Below are positions 1 to 9,702 of a stretch of 64,000 nt of DNA, one piece after another. Source of the stretch: Amycolatopsis sp. WQ 127309 (lineage in GTDB: Bacteria > Actinomycetota > Actinomycetes > Mycobacteriales > Pseudonocardiaceae). Each line of letters opens with the position of its first letter. Position 1 is the stretch's first letter. Both the position numbers and the translations under genes were made by a program. The stretch is from assembly GCF_023023025.1 (NCBI RefSeq), contig NZ_CP095481.1, forward strand, positions 1,426,001 through 1,490,000, written 5' to 3'. The notes beneath the pieces are model-generated. The model saw only the letters and a list, made by a program, of their open reading frames with translations. It did not search any database and was not told where the DNA came from.

Positions 1-402
1 GACCGGCACGGCGACGTTGTAGGGCAGGTTGGCCACGAGCGCGGTGGGCGCGGCGGGCAGGTCGGCGTTCGAGACGCGCATGGCGTCGGCCTCGAGGACG
101 TCCAGCCGGCCCGCGACGTCCGGCCCGCGTTCGGCGACGGTCTTCGGCAGCCGTTCGGCGAGCTTGCGATCGATCTCGACGGCCACGACCCGCGCCCCGG
201 CGGCGAGCAGCCCGAGCGTCAGGGACCCGAGCCCGGGCCCGACCTCGAGGACGACGTCGTCCGGCCCGAGGTGCGCGAGGTCGACGATCCGCCGCACGGT
301 GTTGGGATCGTGCACGAAGTTCTGCCCGAGCTTCTTGGTCGGCCGCACGTCCAGCTCGGCCGCCAGCCCGCGGATCTCGGCAGGTCCCAACAGTTCAACC
401 AC
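1..402 (-). CDS. rsmA: 16S rRNA dimethyladenosine transferase RsmA (KsgA), 5' part only
   Basis: The first 134 codons of RsmA, which dimethylates two adjacent adenines near the 3' end of 16S rRNA during small-subunit maturation; the window edge cuts off the rest. The SAM-binding motif I reads [10 protein letters not shown], followed by an acidic loop (VAVEID) and the catalytic NLPYN motif (family N-L-P-Y/F). The N-terminal [10 protein letters not shown] segment is also typical. The only plausible start is GTG at 402, giving [11 protein letters not shown]. It is co-oriented with rpfB upstream but separated by a strong terminator and a repeat array, so it probably has its own promoter. Family assignment is secure. 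Confidence 0.93.
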   Translation of the reverse strand, partial: MVELLGPAEIRGLAAELDVRPTKKLGQNFVHDPNTVRRIVDLAHLGPDDVVLEVGPGLGSLTLGLLAAGARVVAVEIDRKLAERLPKTVAERGPDVAGRLDVLEADAMRVSNADLPAAPTALVANLPYNVAVPV

Positions 403-462
403 CGGACGAGCCTACCCAGGACAACCCGGCCCCCTCTGCACACCCGCCCGGAGTCCCACACC

Positions 463-735
463 CAGCGGGTCGACCCACGTACCCAGCCAGTCGACCCACC
501 TACCCAGCCAGTCGACCCACGTACCCAGCGGGTCGACCCACGTACCCGGACGGTCGGCTCGCGTCCCCAGAGGGTCGGCTCACGTGATCGGAGAGTCAAC
601 TCGCGTGATCAGCAGGCCGACACGCGTGATTGAGCGGTCGACACACGTGATCACAGGCGGAACCGACGTGATCAGACCCGTGACTCGCGTGATCAGACCC
701 GTGACTCGCGTGATTGGAGGCGGATCTCGCGTGAT
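463..735. repeat. 21-bp imperfect tandem repeat array
   Basis: About thirteen imperfect 21-bp units lie between the rpfB terminator and the rsmA start. Two adjacent units, 668-688 and 689-709, are identical. Units near rpfB carry CGCGTGATC-like cores; units near rsmA drift to a GTCGACCCACGTACCCAG-like form, so the array is graded rather than homogeneous. Because 21 is a multiple of three, every frame yields a seven-residue repeat, but no start, RBS or family supports a coding role. No dyad within each unit is strong enough to call an operator. Confidence 0.8.
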
Positions 736-744
736 CCGGACACG

Positions 745-780
745 CGAAACGGCCCCCGCCGCTAGGCGGGGGCCGTTTCG
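745..780 (-). terminator. Intrinsic terminator of rpfB
   Basis: A perfect 16-bp inverted repeat (arms 745-760 and 765-780, loop gcta) begins 10 bases after the rpfB stop codon. The arms are very G+C-rich and end in AAAC/GTTT. There is no long U tract, as is common for actinobacterial terminators. Confidence 0.85.
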
Positions 781-789
781 GAAAGGAAG

Positions 790-2262
<1,473 letters not shown>

Positions 2263-2403
2263 TTACGTCTGGGCCCGCAGCCGGCGCCATCGTCACGGTC
2301 CCGGTCGTACCACCCGGTTCCGCTTCCCCGACGTGCACTGACGTGACTGAGGGCGTAACAGCCGGCAACTGCATGGTGCAGTACCGACCGGCACGATCAC
2401 GGG

Positions 2404-2432
2404 ACAGTAACGGGTCCCGCCGGGTTGCGCAA
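2404..2432 (-). promoter_or_regulatory. Putative housekeeping promoter of rpfB
   Basis: On the minus strand TTGCGC (2427-2432) and TACTGT (2404-2409) are separated by 17 bp, a good fit to the actinobacterial principal-sigma pattern TTGNNN-17-TANNNT. It would give a leader of roughly 175 nt. That leader is long enough for a structured element, but I see no recognisable riboswitch core in it. Confidence 0.5.
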
Positions 2433-2449
2433 ACACCCCCCGGAGTGTC

Positions 2450-2463
2450 GTGATCTGGGTCAC
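2450..2463 (-). promoter_or_regulatory. Putative Crp/GlxR-type operator upstream of rpfB
   Basis: GTGATCTGGGTCAC has the GTGA-N6-TCAC half-site arrangement of CRP-family regulators. Its centre lies about 60 bp upstream of the predicted start of transcription, the usual class I activator position. Mycobacterial Crp and corynebacterial GlxR are known to control rpf genes. Binding here is inference. Confidence 0.45.
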
Positions 2464-2506
2464 TCCATCGAGTGGGCGATCATGGAACCCGGTTGTCGCA
2501 ATGCGT

Positions 2507-3343
2507 TCAACCCGTTGTGACACTGGGGAGTCGGTAGATCCGCTCGGCCGTGGTCCGGACGGCTTCGGCGACCTCGTGGACAGCTTCGCCCCTGAGCGCC
2601 GCGAGGTGACGGACGGTGTAAGCGGCGCCGTACGGCTCGTTCGGCCGTCCACGGAAGGGGTGGGGGGTCAGAAACGGCGCGTCGGTCTCGACGAGGTAAC
2701 CGTCGGGCGGGCAGAGCCGCGCCGCGTCGTGGAGCCCCTTGGCGTTCTTGAACGTCACGGTGCCGGCGAACGAAAGCACGTAACCGGCGTCGATGCAGCG
2801 CCGCGCGATTTCCGCGTCGCCGGAAAAACAATGGAAGATTACGGCATTCGGCGCACCCTCTTCGACCAGAATGCGCAATACGTCCTCGTGGGCCTCGCGG
2901 TCGTGGATCATCAGCGGCTTGCCGAGCCGCTTCGCGAGGTCGATGTGCCAGCGGAAGGCGTCCTGCTGGGCGTCGTGGGGCGAGTAGTCCCAGTAGTAGT
3001 CGAGGCCGGTCTCGCCGACGGCGACCACGCGGTCCTGGCCCGCCAGGCGCTCCACTTCGGCCTTCTCGGCGTCGCCGAAGGCCTTGGTCCGCGTCGGGTG
3101 GACCGCGACCGCGGCCCAGACCCGCCGGTCCCACGTCGCCGCCTCGGCCGCCCAGCGGGCGGAGGCGAGGTCGTCGGCCACCGTCACCACGCGCGCGACG
3201 CCCGCGCGCTCGGCGCGGTCGACCATGGCCGTCACATCGGCCGCGGTGACCGCGCCGCACGCGTCGAGGTGGGTGTGCGCGTCCACCACCGCCACCGGGA
3301 GCCGGTCCGGGACCGGCGGCAGTTCGCGCTTCTCGTCACCCAA
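2507..3343 (-). CDS. tatD: TatD family metal-dependent deoxyribonuclease
   Basis: A 278-aa TatD-family hydrolase of the amidohydrolase TIM-barrel superfamily, predicted to act as a cytosolic 3'-5' exonuclease. The first metal site is VVDAHTHLD near residue 20, followed by the conserved GETGLDYYWD, HDREAHEDVL, FHCFSGD and ETDAPFLTP motifs, so all usual metal ligands (HxH, E, H, H, D) are present. Length is normal for the family. It lies 13 bp downstream of metG on the same strand and precedes rpfB, the conserved actinobacterial order metG-tatD-rpfB-rsmA. It is probably cotranscribed with metG. Confidence 0.93.
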   Translation of the reverse strand: MGDEKRELPPVPDRLPVAVVDAHTHLDACGAVTAADVTAMVDRAERAGVARVVTVADDLASARWAAEAATWDRRVWAAVAVHPTRTKAFGDAEKAEVERLAGQDRVVAVGETGLDYYWDYSPHDAQQDAFRWHIDLAKRLGKPLMIHDREAHEDVLRILVEEGAPNAVIFHCFSGDAEIARRCIDAGYVLSFAGTVTFKNAKGLHDAARLCPPDGYLVETDAPFLTPHPFRGRPNEPYGAAYTVRHLAALRGEAVHEVAEAVRTTAERIYRLPSVTTG

Positions 3344-3355
3344 CTCGCGTACCTC

Positions 3356-5149
3356 TTACTTCGTGATCGGGGCCCACTCGGGGCCGGTCTCCCCGAGTTC
3401 CGGGTCGAGCTTCGTGAACAGCGGCGACGGCTTGGCGAGCGGGACGCCGACCTCGATCGGCTTCGACTCCCACTTCGCCTGCTCCGCCGCGTAGTCACCG
3501 GTGAGGATCGGGTTGACCCGCCCGGCGATGTCGAGGTCCTCGACCTCCTTGAGCTCCGGCTGCGCGGCCCACACGCCGGTGCCGCCGAGGGCCTCGTGGA
3601 TCTTCTGGGCCGAGTGCGGCAGGAACGGCGTCAGCAGCGTGTTGGCGTCGCTGACGACCTGCAGCGCGGTGTGCAGCACGCTGTCGCGGCGCGCCGGGTC
3701 GTCCTTGAGCTTCCACGGCTCCTGGTCCGACAGGTACTTGTTCGCCGCCGTGACGACGCGCATCGCCTCGCCGGCCGCCTGCTTGAACCGCGACCGGGCC
3801 AGGTGCGCCCCGACGGTGTCGAACGCCTTGCGGGACAACGCCTTCAGCTCTTCGTCGGCCGGGGCCGGCGCCTCCGGGCGCGGGATCGCGCCGACGTTCT
3901 TGTGCGCCATCGAGATGGACCGGTTGACCAGGTTGCCCCACTCGTTGGCCAGCTCGAAGTTGGTCCGGCGGACGAACTCGTCCCAGGTGAAGTCGGTGTC
4001 CTGGGTCTCCGGGCCGGCGACCGAGATGAAGTACCGCAGCGTGTCCGGGCCGAAGTCGCGCAGGAAGTCCTCGACGTAGATGACGCGCCCGCGCGAGGTC
4101 GAGAACTTCGAGCCGCTCATGGTGAGGAACTCGCTGGAGACGATCTCGTCCGGCAGGTGCAGCTTGCCGTACTTGCCGGCCTCGCCGCCCTTGTCGCCTT
4201 CGCCGTTGTGGCCGAACAGCAGCGCCGGCCAGATCTGGGCGTGGAAGGTGATGTTGTCCTTGCCCATGAAGTAGTAGGACCGCGCGTCGGGGTTGGTCCA
4301 CCACTCCTGCCACGCGTCCGGGTTCCCGGAGCGCCGTGCCCACTCGACGCTGGCCGAGAAGTAGCCGATCACCGCGTCGAACCAGACGTAGAACCGCTTC
4401 ATCGGCTGGTCGCTCCAGCCGTCGAGCGGGATCTTGACGCCCCAGTCGAGGTCGCGGGTGATCGGCCGGGGCCGCATGTCGTCGATCAGGTTCTTGGTGA
4501 AGTTGAGGACGTTCGGGCGCCAGTCGGTCTTGGTCGAGAGCCAGTCGCCGAGGGTCTTGGTGAACGCCGGGAGGTCGAGGAAGTAGTGCTCGGTCTCGAC
4601 GAACTTGGGCGTCTCGCCGTTGATCCGCGACTTCGGGTTGATCAGCTCCGCGGCGTCGAGCTGGTTGCCGCAGTTGTCGCACTGGTCACCGCGCGCGCCG
4701 TCGTACCCGCAGATCGGGCAGGTGCCCTCGACGTAGCGGTCGGGCAGCGTGCGGCCGGTGGACGGGCTGATCGCGCCGCGCGTGGTCTTCGGCACGACGT
4801 AGCCGTTGCGGTGCAGCGCCAGGAAGATCTGCTGCGTCACGTCGGCGTGGTTGCCGGTGGTGGTCCGGGTGAACAGGTCGTAGGACAGGCCGAGGCCCTG
4901 CAGGTCGTTGCCGATCTGGCGGGTGTACTTGTCGGCGGTCTGCTGGGAGGTGAGGCCTTCCTTGTCGGCCTGGACGGTGATCGGCGTGCCGTGTTCGTCG
5001 GTGCCGGACACCATGAGCACCCGGTTGCCGGCCATTCGCTGGTAGCGGGAGAAGACGTCGGACGGGACGCCGAATCCGGACACGTGGCCGATGTGGCGGG
5101 GGCCGTTGGCGTAGGGCCAGGCCACCGCAGTCAACACTGGGGTGCTCAT
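3356..5149 (-). CDS. metG: Methionyl-tRNA synthetase
   Basis: A 597-aa class I aminoacyl-tRNA synthetase that charges tRNA-Met. The HIGH signature is RHIGH near residue 18 and the KMSKS loop is present as [10 protein letters not shown]. The connective-peptide zinc knuckle reads [19 protein letters not shown]-terminal anticodon-binding helical domain follows, without the C-terminal dimerisation/tRNA-binding extension of the long E. coli form. ATG 5149 matches the conserved N-terminus ([10 protein letters not shown]). It heads the metG-tatD pair. Nothing is unusual in the active-site motifs. Confidence 0.97.
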   Translation of the reverse strand: MSTPVLTAVAWPYANGPRHIGHVSGFGVPSDVFSRYQRMAGNRVLMVSGTDEHGTPITVQADKEGLTSQQTADKYTRQIGNDLQGLGLSYDLFTRTTTGNHADVTQQIFLALHRNGYVVPKTTRGAISPSTGRTLPDRYVEGTCPICGYDGARGDQCDNCGNQLDAAELINPKSRINGETPKFVETEHYFLDLPAFTKTLGDWLSTKTDWRPNVLNFTKNLIDDMRPRPITRDLDWGVKIPLDGWSDQPMKRFYVWFDAVIGYFSASVEWARRSGNPDAWQEWWTNPDARSYYFMGKDNITFHAQIWPALLFGHNGEGDKGGEAGKYGKLHLPDEIVSSEFLTMSGSKFSTSRGRVIYVEDFLRDFGPDTLRYFISVAGPETQDTDFTWDEFVRRTNFELANEWGNLVNRSISMAHKNVGAIPRPEAPAPADEELKALSRKAFDTVGAHLARSRFKQAAGEAMRVVTAANKYLSDQEPWKLKDDPARRDSVLHTALQVVSDANTLLTPFLPHSAQKIHEALGGTGVWAAQPELKEVEDLDIAGRVNPILTGDYAAEQAKWESKPIEVGVPLAKPSPLFTKLDPELGETGPEWAPITK

Positions 5150-5203
5150 ACCTTATTAGCCTACGGATGCCACCCAAGGCGATTTCGGCAGGTACAGGAG
5201 GCC

Positions 5204-5443
5204 AGGTCGTCCGCGACGCGTCTGCTCGTGCTCGGGGCCGTGCGCGTGTACGGCCGCGCGCACGGCTACCAGGTGCGGCGCGTGCTGCTGAGCTGGTCGG
5301 CGGACAAGTGGGCCGACGTCGAGCCGGGCGACGGCGGCCCGGACCGGGTCGCCTGCCGGCTCACCGGGAGCGTCGTCGTGCCGGCGCTCGCGGTGCTGGC
5401 GGTGTGGTGGGGCACGCGGACGTTCCAGCGAGAGAGCGCCTGA
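5204..5443 (+). pseudogene. Remnant: PadR-type regulator start fused to a permease-like tail
   Basis: The frame closing at 5443 begins with a stretch typical of PadR winged-helix regulators (LLVLGAVRVYGRAHGYQVRR, then SWSADKWADVEPG). It then breaks off where the recognition helix should follow. The remaining residues form one hydrophobic helix (VVVPALAVLAVWWGTRTF) and a short basic end, resembling the C-terminus of an ABC-2 permease. There is no ATG or GTG at the proper PadR start, although a good RBS-like AGGAGG lies just upstream. I read this as an internal deletion that joined neighbouring padR and permease genes. The PadR half is fairly clear; the permease half is inference. Confidence 0.5.
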
Positions 5444-5535
5444 CCGAAAACGCCTGATCAACCCGGTGTGGTGCGACTGCGGGTCCGCTCCCGGCGACGT
5501 ATGGTGTGCTCTCATCTACGCGCCGGGGGCGGACT

Positions 5536-6150
5536 GTGACGGAGCCGGAAGCCGAACTCGGCATCTCGCTGTCCCACCGCGAGCGCGTCGCGGACTGGCA
5601 GGCCGTCCGCGGCGCGCAGGCCAAGTTCGTCTCGGTGACGATCAGCGAGAACGTCAACTGGAGCAGCTCGGCCGCGGAGCGGAGCCTGGCCGGCGCGCAG
5701 GAAGCAGGGCTGCACGTCGGCGGCCGCCACTACGCGCGGCCCGGCGCGGTGCACGACCAGGCCGACCACTTCGTCCGGACGGCGAGCAAGCTCGGCGCGT
5801 TCTCGCCCGGGTCGCTGGCCCCGGCGCTGGAGGTGGCGGCGCCGAGCGTCGACGACCGGTTCATCAAGCTGTGGATCAAGCACGTCCGGCAGGCGGCGCG
5901 GATCGAGCGGGTGCTGATCTACGCCGACTACGACTGCTGGCAGCAGCGCCTGCACCCCGACCGCTGGGCCGACTCCGAGGTCGTGCTGTGGCTGATCCGG
6001 CACAACGGCATCCCGGGCCGGGCGGGCTGGTTCCACGCGCGGCTCGGCATCCACCAGCACGCGTGCGCGCCGGGGGTGCCGGGGATCAGCGGGCCGGTGG
6101 AGCAGAACGCCGTCGTGTATCCGTTCACATTGGGCGACCTTTTGCTGTAG
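5536..6150 (+). CDS. GH25-like (lysozyme-fold) protein lacking the catalytic acids
   Basis: A 204-aa protein that aligns by eye with glycoside hydrolase family 25: LGISLS (family GIDVS), a Trp-containing VADWQAV, ENVNWSSS, AGLHVGGRHYARP (family GxxxGxYHFA), PALEVAAPS (family PALDVE) and LIYADYDCW. Family catalytic residues appear changed: the N-terminal Asp is Ser, and the DxE pair reads ExA. There is no signal peptide, so it may be a cytosolic pseudoenzyme or a divergent binding protein. GTG 5536 is preferred because an upstream GTG at 5506 sits almost directly on a TATGGT hexamer that may be the promoter. It stands alone between divergent metG and pabB. Confidence 0.6.
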   Translation: MTEPEAELGISLSHRERVADWQAVRGAQAKFVSVTISENVNWSSSAAERSLAGAQEAGLHVGGRHYARPGAVHDQADHFVRTASKLGAFSPGSLAPALEVAAPSVDDRFIKLWIKHVRQAARIERVLIYADYDCWQQRLHPDRWADSEVVLWLIRHNGIPGRAGWFHARLGIHQHACAPGVPGISGPVEQNAVVYPFTLGDLLL

Positions 6151-6169
6151 GACCGGTGACAATGTCGCC

Positions 6170-7414
6170 ATGCGCGTGCAGAGCAGGACACTCCGGACGA
6201 ACGTGACGCCGTCGCGCGCGCTCCTGGTCCTCGCCGCGCACGCCCGGGCCCGCGGCCTGCCACCGCCCGCGATGCTGTCGGGCGACTGGTTCGGCTCACG
6301 CGCGGTGATCGCGCCGTCGCTCGAGGTGTCCCCGGGCCCGGTGTCCTGGCCCGCACCGGTGGACGCCCCGCACGGCGTGGTCGGCGGCGGCTGGTTCGGC
6401 TACCTGTCCTACGACTCGGCGGACCCGTCGGGCCGGCGCGGCGCCCTGCCCGCGACGGCGTGGGGCTGGACGGACCACGTGCTGCGCTGGTCGGCGTCGG
6501 GCACCTGCCACCTGGAGTCCCTGGACGGCGGCGGCCCGTCGGTGTCCACAATGGAGTCTCTGTTGGACTCTTCGCCGGTGGCTCCTTCGTGGACGGCCGG
6601 TCCCTTGCGACGTCCGCTGCCTTCGGAACACCGGGACGCGGTGAAGGCGTGCGTGCACGCGATCGAGGCCGGGGAGCTGTTCCAGGCGAACATCTGCACC
6701 CGCTTCACGGGCTCGTTCGCGGGCTCGCCGGCCGCGCTGTTCGCCACCGGCGTCTCCCGGCTGAACCCGCGCCGGGCGGCGTTCCTGTCGGGTTCGTGGG
6801 GTTCGGTCGTGTCGTTCTCACCGGAGCTGTTCCTGGCGCGCCACGGCCGTTCGGTGCGGTCGACGCCGATCAAGGGGACACTCCCCCGGCGCGGACCCTT
6901 TGACGCCGGGAACGCTTCGCTACTGCGTCAGTCCACGAAAGACGTCGCGGAGAACGTGATGATCACGGACCTGGTGCGCAACGACCTGGGCCGGGTGTGC
7001 GAGGTGGGCTCGGTGACGGTGCCGTCGCTGCTGCGGGTGCGCCCGGCGCCGGGGGTGTGGCACCTGGAGTCGACGGTCTCGGGCGTGCTGGGCCCGTCGG
7101 TGTCCGACGCGTCACTGCTCGCGGCGACGTTCCCACCGGGCTCGGTGACGGGCGCGCCGAAGATCCGCGCGCAGGACCTGATCGCCGAGCTGGAGCCGTC
7201 CGGCCGCGGCGTCTACACGGGAGCCATCGGCCTGGTTTCCCCGGCGGCGGGCCTGGAGCTGAACGTCGCGATCCGGACGTTCGAGATCGCGGACGGCTCG
7301 ATAACCCTGGGCGTCGGCGGCGGCATCACGGCGGATTCGGACCCGGAGGCGGAGTGGCAGGAGTGCCTCCACAAGGCCGCACCCCTGGAGGCCCTGCTGG
7401 CTTCAAAGCCGTGA
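6170..7414 (+). CDS. pabB: Aminodeoxychorismate synthase component I-like (PabB family)
   Basis: A 414-aa chorismate-binding enzyme predicted to make 4-amino-4-deoxychorismate for folate synthesis. The N-terminal half has GGGWFGYLSYD. The C-terminal chorismate-binding core has ELFQANICTRF, SFSPELFLARHG, TPIKGTLPR, the metal/substrate motif EN-x-MI-DLVRNDLGR, PPGSVTGAPKIRA and GVGGGITADSDPEAEW. No glutaminase domain is attached, so a PabA partner is needed elsewhere. Anthranilate synthase TrpE is a paralogous alternative, but synteny with rsmI and metG favours PabB. A GACAAT hexamer six bases before ATG 6170 suggests a leaderless mRNA. The stop codon lies inside a 59-bp hairpin element. Confidence 0.87.
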   Translation: MRVQSRTLRTNVTPSRALLVLAAHARARGLPPPAMLSGDWFGSRAVIAPSLEVSPGPVSWPAPVDAPHGVVGGGWFGYLSYDSADPSGRRGALPATAWGWTDHVLRWSASGTCHLESLDGGGPSVSTMESLLDSSPVAPSWTAGPLRRPLPSEHRDAVKACVHAIEAGELFQANICTRFTGSFAGSPAALFATGVSRLNPRRAAFLSGSWGSVVSFSPELFLARHGRSVRSTPIKGTLPRRGPFDAGNASLLRQSTKDVAENVMITDLVRNDLGRVCEVGSVTVPSLLRVRPAPGVWHLESTVSGVLGPSVSDASLLAATFPPGSVTGAPKIRAQDLIAELEPSGRGVYTGAIGLVSPAAGLELNVAIRTFEIADGSITLGVGGGITADSDPEAEWQECLHKAAPLEALLASKP

Positions 7415-7463
7415 AGGCCTCCTTCCCGGCTCTTATGGCCGGAAAGGAGGCCTTCACGGCTTT
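7405..7463. repeat. 59-bp palindromic element, copy 1 (bidirectional terminator)
   Basis: Arms of 26 bp (7405-7430 and 7438-7463) flank the seven-base loop tcttatg, with one mismatch in the stem. The element contains the stop codons of both convergent neighbours (pabB and the MDR oxidoreductase) and is flanked by T/A runs, so it can terminate both. The same element occurs at 19373-19431 in inverted orientation with the loop conserved, differing at only two positions. Confidence 0.85.
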
Positions 7464-8421
7464 ACTTGGTCGGGTCGAGGAGGAGCTTGCCGACCGTGCC
7501 GCGGGAGCGCAGGGCCTCGTGCGCGCTGCGGGCGTCCGACAACGAGTACTCGCCGCCCGGGATCGCGCGGAGGTTCCCCGCCAGGACCAGGTCGAACAGC
7601 TCGGTCAGCGCCGTGCCGAAGACGTTGCCCGGCAGGCGGAAGACGTGCGGCAGCCACATGCCGCTGACCGTCGTGCTGTGGCCGAGGATGTTGCGCAGGT
7701 CCAGCGGCTTCGGCGACTCGCGCCCGGCCATGCCGTAGAACGCCAGCCGGCCGAACGCCGCCAGCGCGGCGATGCTCTGGTCGGTCGTCCTGCCGCCGAC
7801 CATGTCGAGCACGACGTCGACGCGGCGGCCGCCGTTGGCCTCCAGCAACGTCGCCGTCATGTCCTCGGCGCGCGAGTCGACCGCGACGTCGGCGCCGAGT
7901 TCGAGGGCGAGCGCGCGCTTCTCGTCGTTGCTCGCGGTGGCGATGACGCGGCCCGCGCCCCACGCCTTGGCGAGCTGCACGGCGATCGTCCCGACCCCGC
8001 CGGCGGCCGCGTGCACGACGACGGACTCGCCCGGCTCCAGGTGCGCGTTCTTGCGCAGCAGCACCCAGGCGGTCGCGCCCTGGACCAGCATGGACAGCGC
8101 GGTCAGGTCGTCGATGCCGTCGGGCACCGGGAAGGTGGTGACCTCGGGCGCGGTGGCCTTTTCGGCGTACCCGCCACCGCTGTTGAGCAGCGCGACGACG
8201 CGCTTGCCGTCCGGCGTGCGTCCGACGACCTCGCCACCGGGCACGAGCGGCAGCTTCGCCGGGGCGAGGTAGGAGTTCTCGGCCTGGTGGGTGTCGGCGT
8301 AGTTGACGCCGACGCGCTCGACGTCGATCAGCACCTCACCGGGCCCGGCCACCGGATCGGGCAGGTCGACGGGCGTGAGCACCTCGGGTCCACCGAACTC
8401 GGTCACCTGCACTGCGCGCAT
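7462..8421 (-). CDS. Zinc-independent MDR oxidoreductase (NADPH:quinone reductase family)
   Basis: A 319-aa medium-chain dehydrogenase/reductase. The N-terminal GroES-like catalytic domain starts MRAVQVTEFGGPEVL, and the Rossmann fold carries the NADPH-binding motif HAAAGGVGTIAVQLAKAWGA. The Cys/His zinc ligands of alcohol dehydrogenases are absent, as in quinone reductases (Qor). ATG 8421 is chosen because GGAGGG sits 5 bases upstream and matches the family N-terminus; an in-frame ATG at 8466 lies inside the operator. It is transcribed divergently from the QsdR-type regulator, whose predicted operator covers the shared promoter. The substrate is unknown. Confidence 0.85.
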   Translation of the reverse strand: MRAVQVTEFGGPEVLTPVDLPDPVAGPGEVLIDVERVGVNYADTHQAENSYLAPAKLPLVPGGEVVGRTPDGKRVVALLNSGGGYAEKATAPEVTTFPVPDGIDDLTALSMLVQGATAWVLLRKNAHLEPGESVVVHAAAGGVGTIAVQLAKAWGAGRVIATASNDEKRALALELGADVAVDSRAEDMTATLLEANGGRRVDVVLDMVGGRTTDQSIAALAAFGRLAFYGMAGRESPKPLDLRNILGHSTTVSGMWLPHVFRLPGNVFGTALTELFDLVLAGNLRAIPGGEYSLSDARSAHEALRSRGTVGKLLLDPTK

Positions 8422-8441
8422 CTGCGTCCCTCCGTCGTGGT

Positions 8442-8465
8442 TGAGACATTCTGGCATATGTCTCA
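8442..8465. promoter_or_regulatory. 24-bp palindromic operator between divergent genes
   Basis: TGAGACAT (8442-8449) and ATGTCTCA (8458-8465) are perfect 8-bp inverted repeats around an 8-bp spacer. The site lies between the oxidoreductase start (8421) and the QsdR-type regulator start (8478). Size and placement are typical of a TetR-family operator, so the regulator probably represses itself and the oxidoreductase. Confidence 0.65.
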
Positions 8466-8477
8466 CGCCGTGGTAGC

Positions 8478-9029
8478 TTGGCGCTCATCAAAACGGAACT
8501 GACTGCCTTCGACCTGGCCCGCGACTGGTTCCTGGCCGGCCGCCGCGTGGACATGGGCGAGCTGGCGGCGGCGCTGTCGATCAGCCGCGCGACCCTGCAC
8601 CGCCGGGTGGGCAGCCGTGACCAGCTGCTGGGCGAGATCCTGTGGTCCCTGTCCTCGACGTCGATCGCCCGGCTGTGGCCGTCGTCGGTGGGCCGCGGCG
8701 CCGCGGGCGTGGCGGACTTCGTGAGCGGCTACGTCCGGTTCGCGAACGACGCACCGCCGTTCCGCGACTTCCTGCGCCGAGAACCGGAGCGCGCGTTGCG
8801 GCTGTTGACGACCAAGGCGAGCGTCTGCCAGCAGCGGACCACGGCGAAGCTGGTGGAGCTGCTGGACCTCGAAGTCACGGCCGGCCGGCTCGTGCCGCCG
8901 TTGCCGGTGCCGGACCTGGCGTACCTGCTGGTGCGGATCGGCGAGTCGTTCGTCTACACGGACGTGATCACCGGCGACGCGCCGGACGCGTCGAAGGCCC
9001 ACGCCGCGGTCACGGCCCTGCTCACTTGA
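8478..9029 (+). CDS. QsdR-type TetR family regulator
   Basis: A protein of about 183 aa with an N-terminal helix-turn-helix (about residues 24-45: VDMGELAAALSISRATLHRR) and an all-helical ligand domain typical of QsdR, the TetR-family regulator of gamma-lactone/quorum-quenching genes in Rhodococcus. The start is uncertain: TTG 8478 keeps the first helix, but a TAGCTT hexamer at 8474-8479 could be a -10 that would exclude it. It probably binds the palindrome at 8442-8465 and controls the divergent oxidoreductase. The ligand is unknown. No evidence of a lactonase gene is present nearby. Confidence 0.72.
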   Translation: MALIKTELTAFDLARDWFLAGRRVDMGELAAALSISRATLHRRVGSRDQLLGEILWSLSSTSIARLWPSSVGRGAAGVADFVSGYVRFANDAPPFRDFLRREPERALRLLTTKASVCQQRTTAKLVELLDLEVTAGRLVPPLPVPDLAYLLVRIGESFVYTDVITGDAPDASKAHAAVTALLT

Positions 9030-9039
9030 CCCGGGACGC

Positions 9040-9474
9040 CTACGCGCCCTTCGAGGTCGACGCGGCACGCAAGAACGTCTCGTGCTCGCCGATCGCGTAG
9101 TAGGCCTCGTAAAGGGCGTCGTACGCGGACTCGAGGGATTCGCCCGCCGCGAACCCGACCGCGGCTGCGGCCCGCGCCCGGCGGAAGGCGCGGTCGTAGT
9201 CCTCGGCCGCGGCCGCACCGGCGTCCACTTGGTCCTGGATGTCCCAGGCCTGCTCGTCGAGCCGCTCGGTCAGCGCCTGGATTTCGCGACGCGCCGCCGG
9301 CGTCGAGCTGCCCTTCGCCGCCAGGGCCACGTCGATCAGCGGATCCGTCAAGTCGGCCCGGTCGACCGCCAGCCGGCAGACCTCGACGACGAGGTCACGG
9401 CGAGCCGTCGGCGACATGCTCACCAAACGCCCGGCCACGGTCGGCGCGATGCTCGCCAGCCCGGAGCGCGTCAT
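9040..9474 (-). CDS. Hypothetical alpha-helical protein
   Basis: A 144-aa protein rich in Ala, Glu and Arg, with predicted continuous helices (residues about 60-140) and no membrane segment or known motif. ATG 9474 overlaps the stop of the preceding 75-aa gene as ATGA, which decides the start. It forms the end of a likely rsmI-75aa-144aa operon on the minus strand. The pairing with a second small helical protein suggests the two interact. I do not recognise a family. Confidence 0.7.
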   Translation of the reverse strand: MTRSGLASIAPTVAGRLVSMSPTARRDLVVEVCRLAVDRADLTDPLIDVALAAKGSSTPAARREIQALTERLDEQAWDIQDQVDAGAAAAEDYDRAFRRARAAAAVGFAAGESLESAYDALYEAYYAIGEHETFLRAASTSKGA

Positions 9475-9698
9475 TCGCTTGGCCGCGATGCGCGGATTCG
9501 TGCCGCCTCGGCTCGGGCTTCGGCAGCCTCCGCGGCCGCCCGGCGCCGGTCTTCCGGGAAGATCAGCAACGGCGCCAGCGTCTCCAGGGCCTCCGCGACC
9601 CGCTCGCGCCACGCGGCGCGGTCTCCGCCGTCAGGCTTCTCGTCCCGCGCCCTTCCCAGCGCGCGCAACGCGGCACGCAACTCAGGCGAGATGGGCAC
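9471..9698 (-). CDS. Small hypothetical helical protein
   Basis: A 75-aa charged protein, Arg/Glu/Ala-rich, with a C-terminal half that could form a coiled coil (repeated EAAEAR-like heptads). Its ATG lies 4 bp after the rsmI stop, and its stop overlaps the next gene by ATGA, so it is translated as part of the rsmI operon. Codon bias and third-position G+C match neighbours, which supports that it is real. Function unknown. Confidence 0.65.
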   Translation of the reverse strand: MPISPELRAALRALGRARDEKPDGGDRAAWRERVAEALETLAPLLIFPEDRRRAAAEAAEARAEAARIRASRPSE

Positions 9699-9702
9699 CG
9701 GC

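Noticed and set aside
463..735. CRISPR array
   Set aside because: Units are 21 bp, imperfect and contiguous without separate unique spacers; no cas genes.
2450..5443. Very long plus-strand open frame opposite tatD and metG
   Set aside because: It is antisense to two unmistakable genes, Arg/Val/Gly-rich like other G+C shadows, and only its last 80 residues (the PadR-like remnant) look meaningful.
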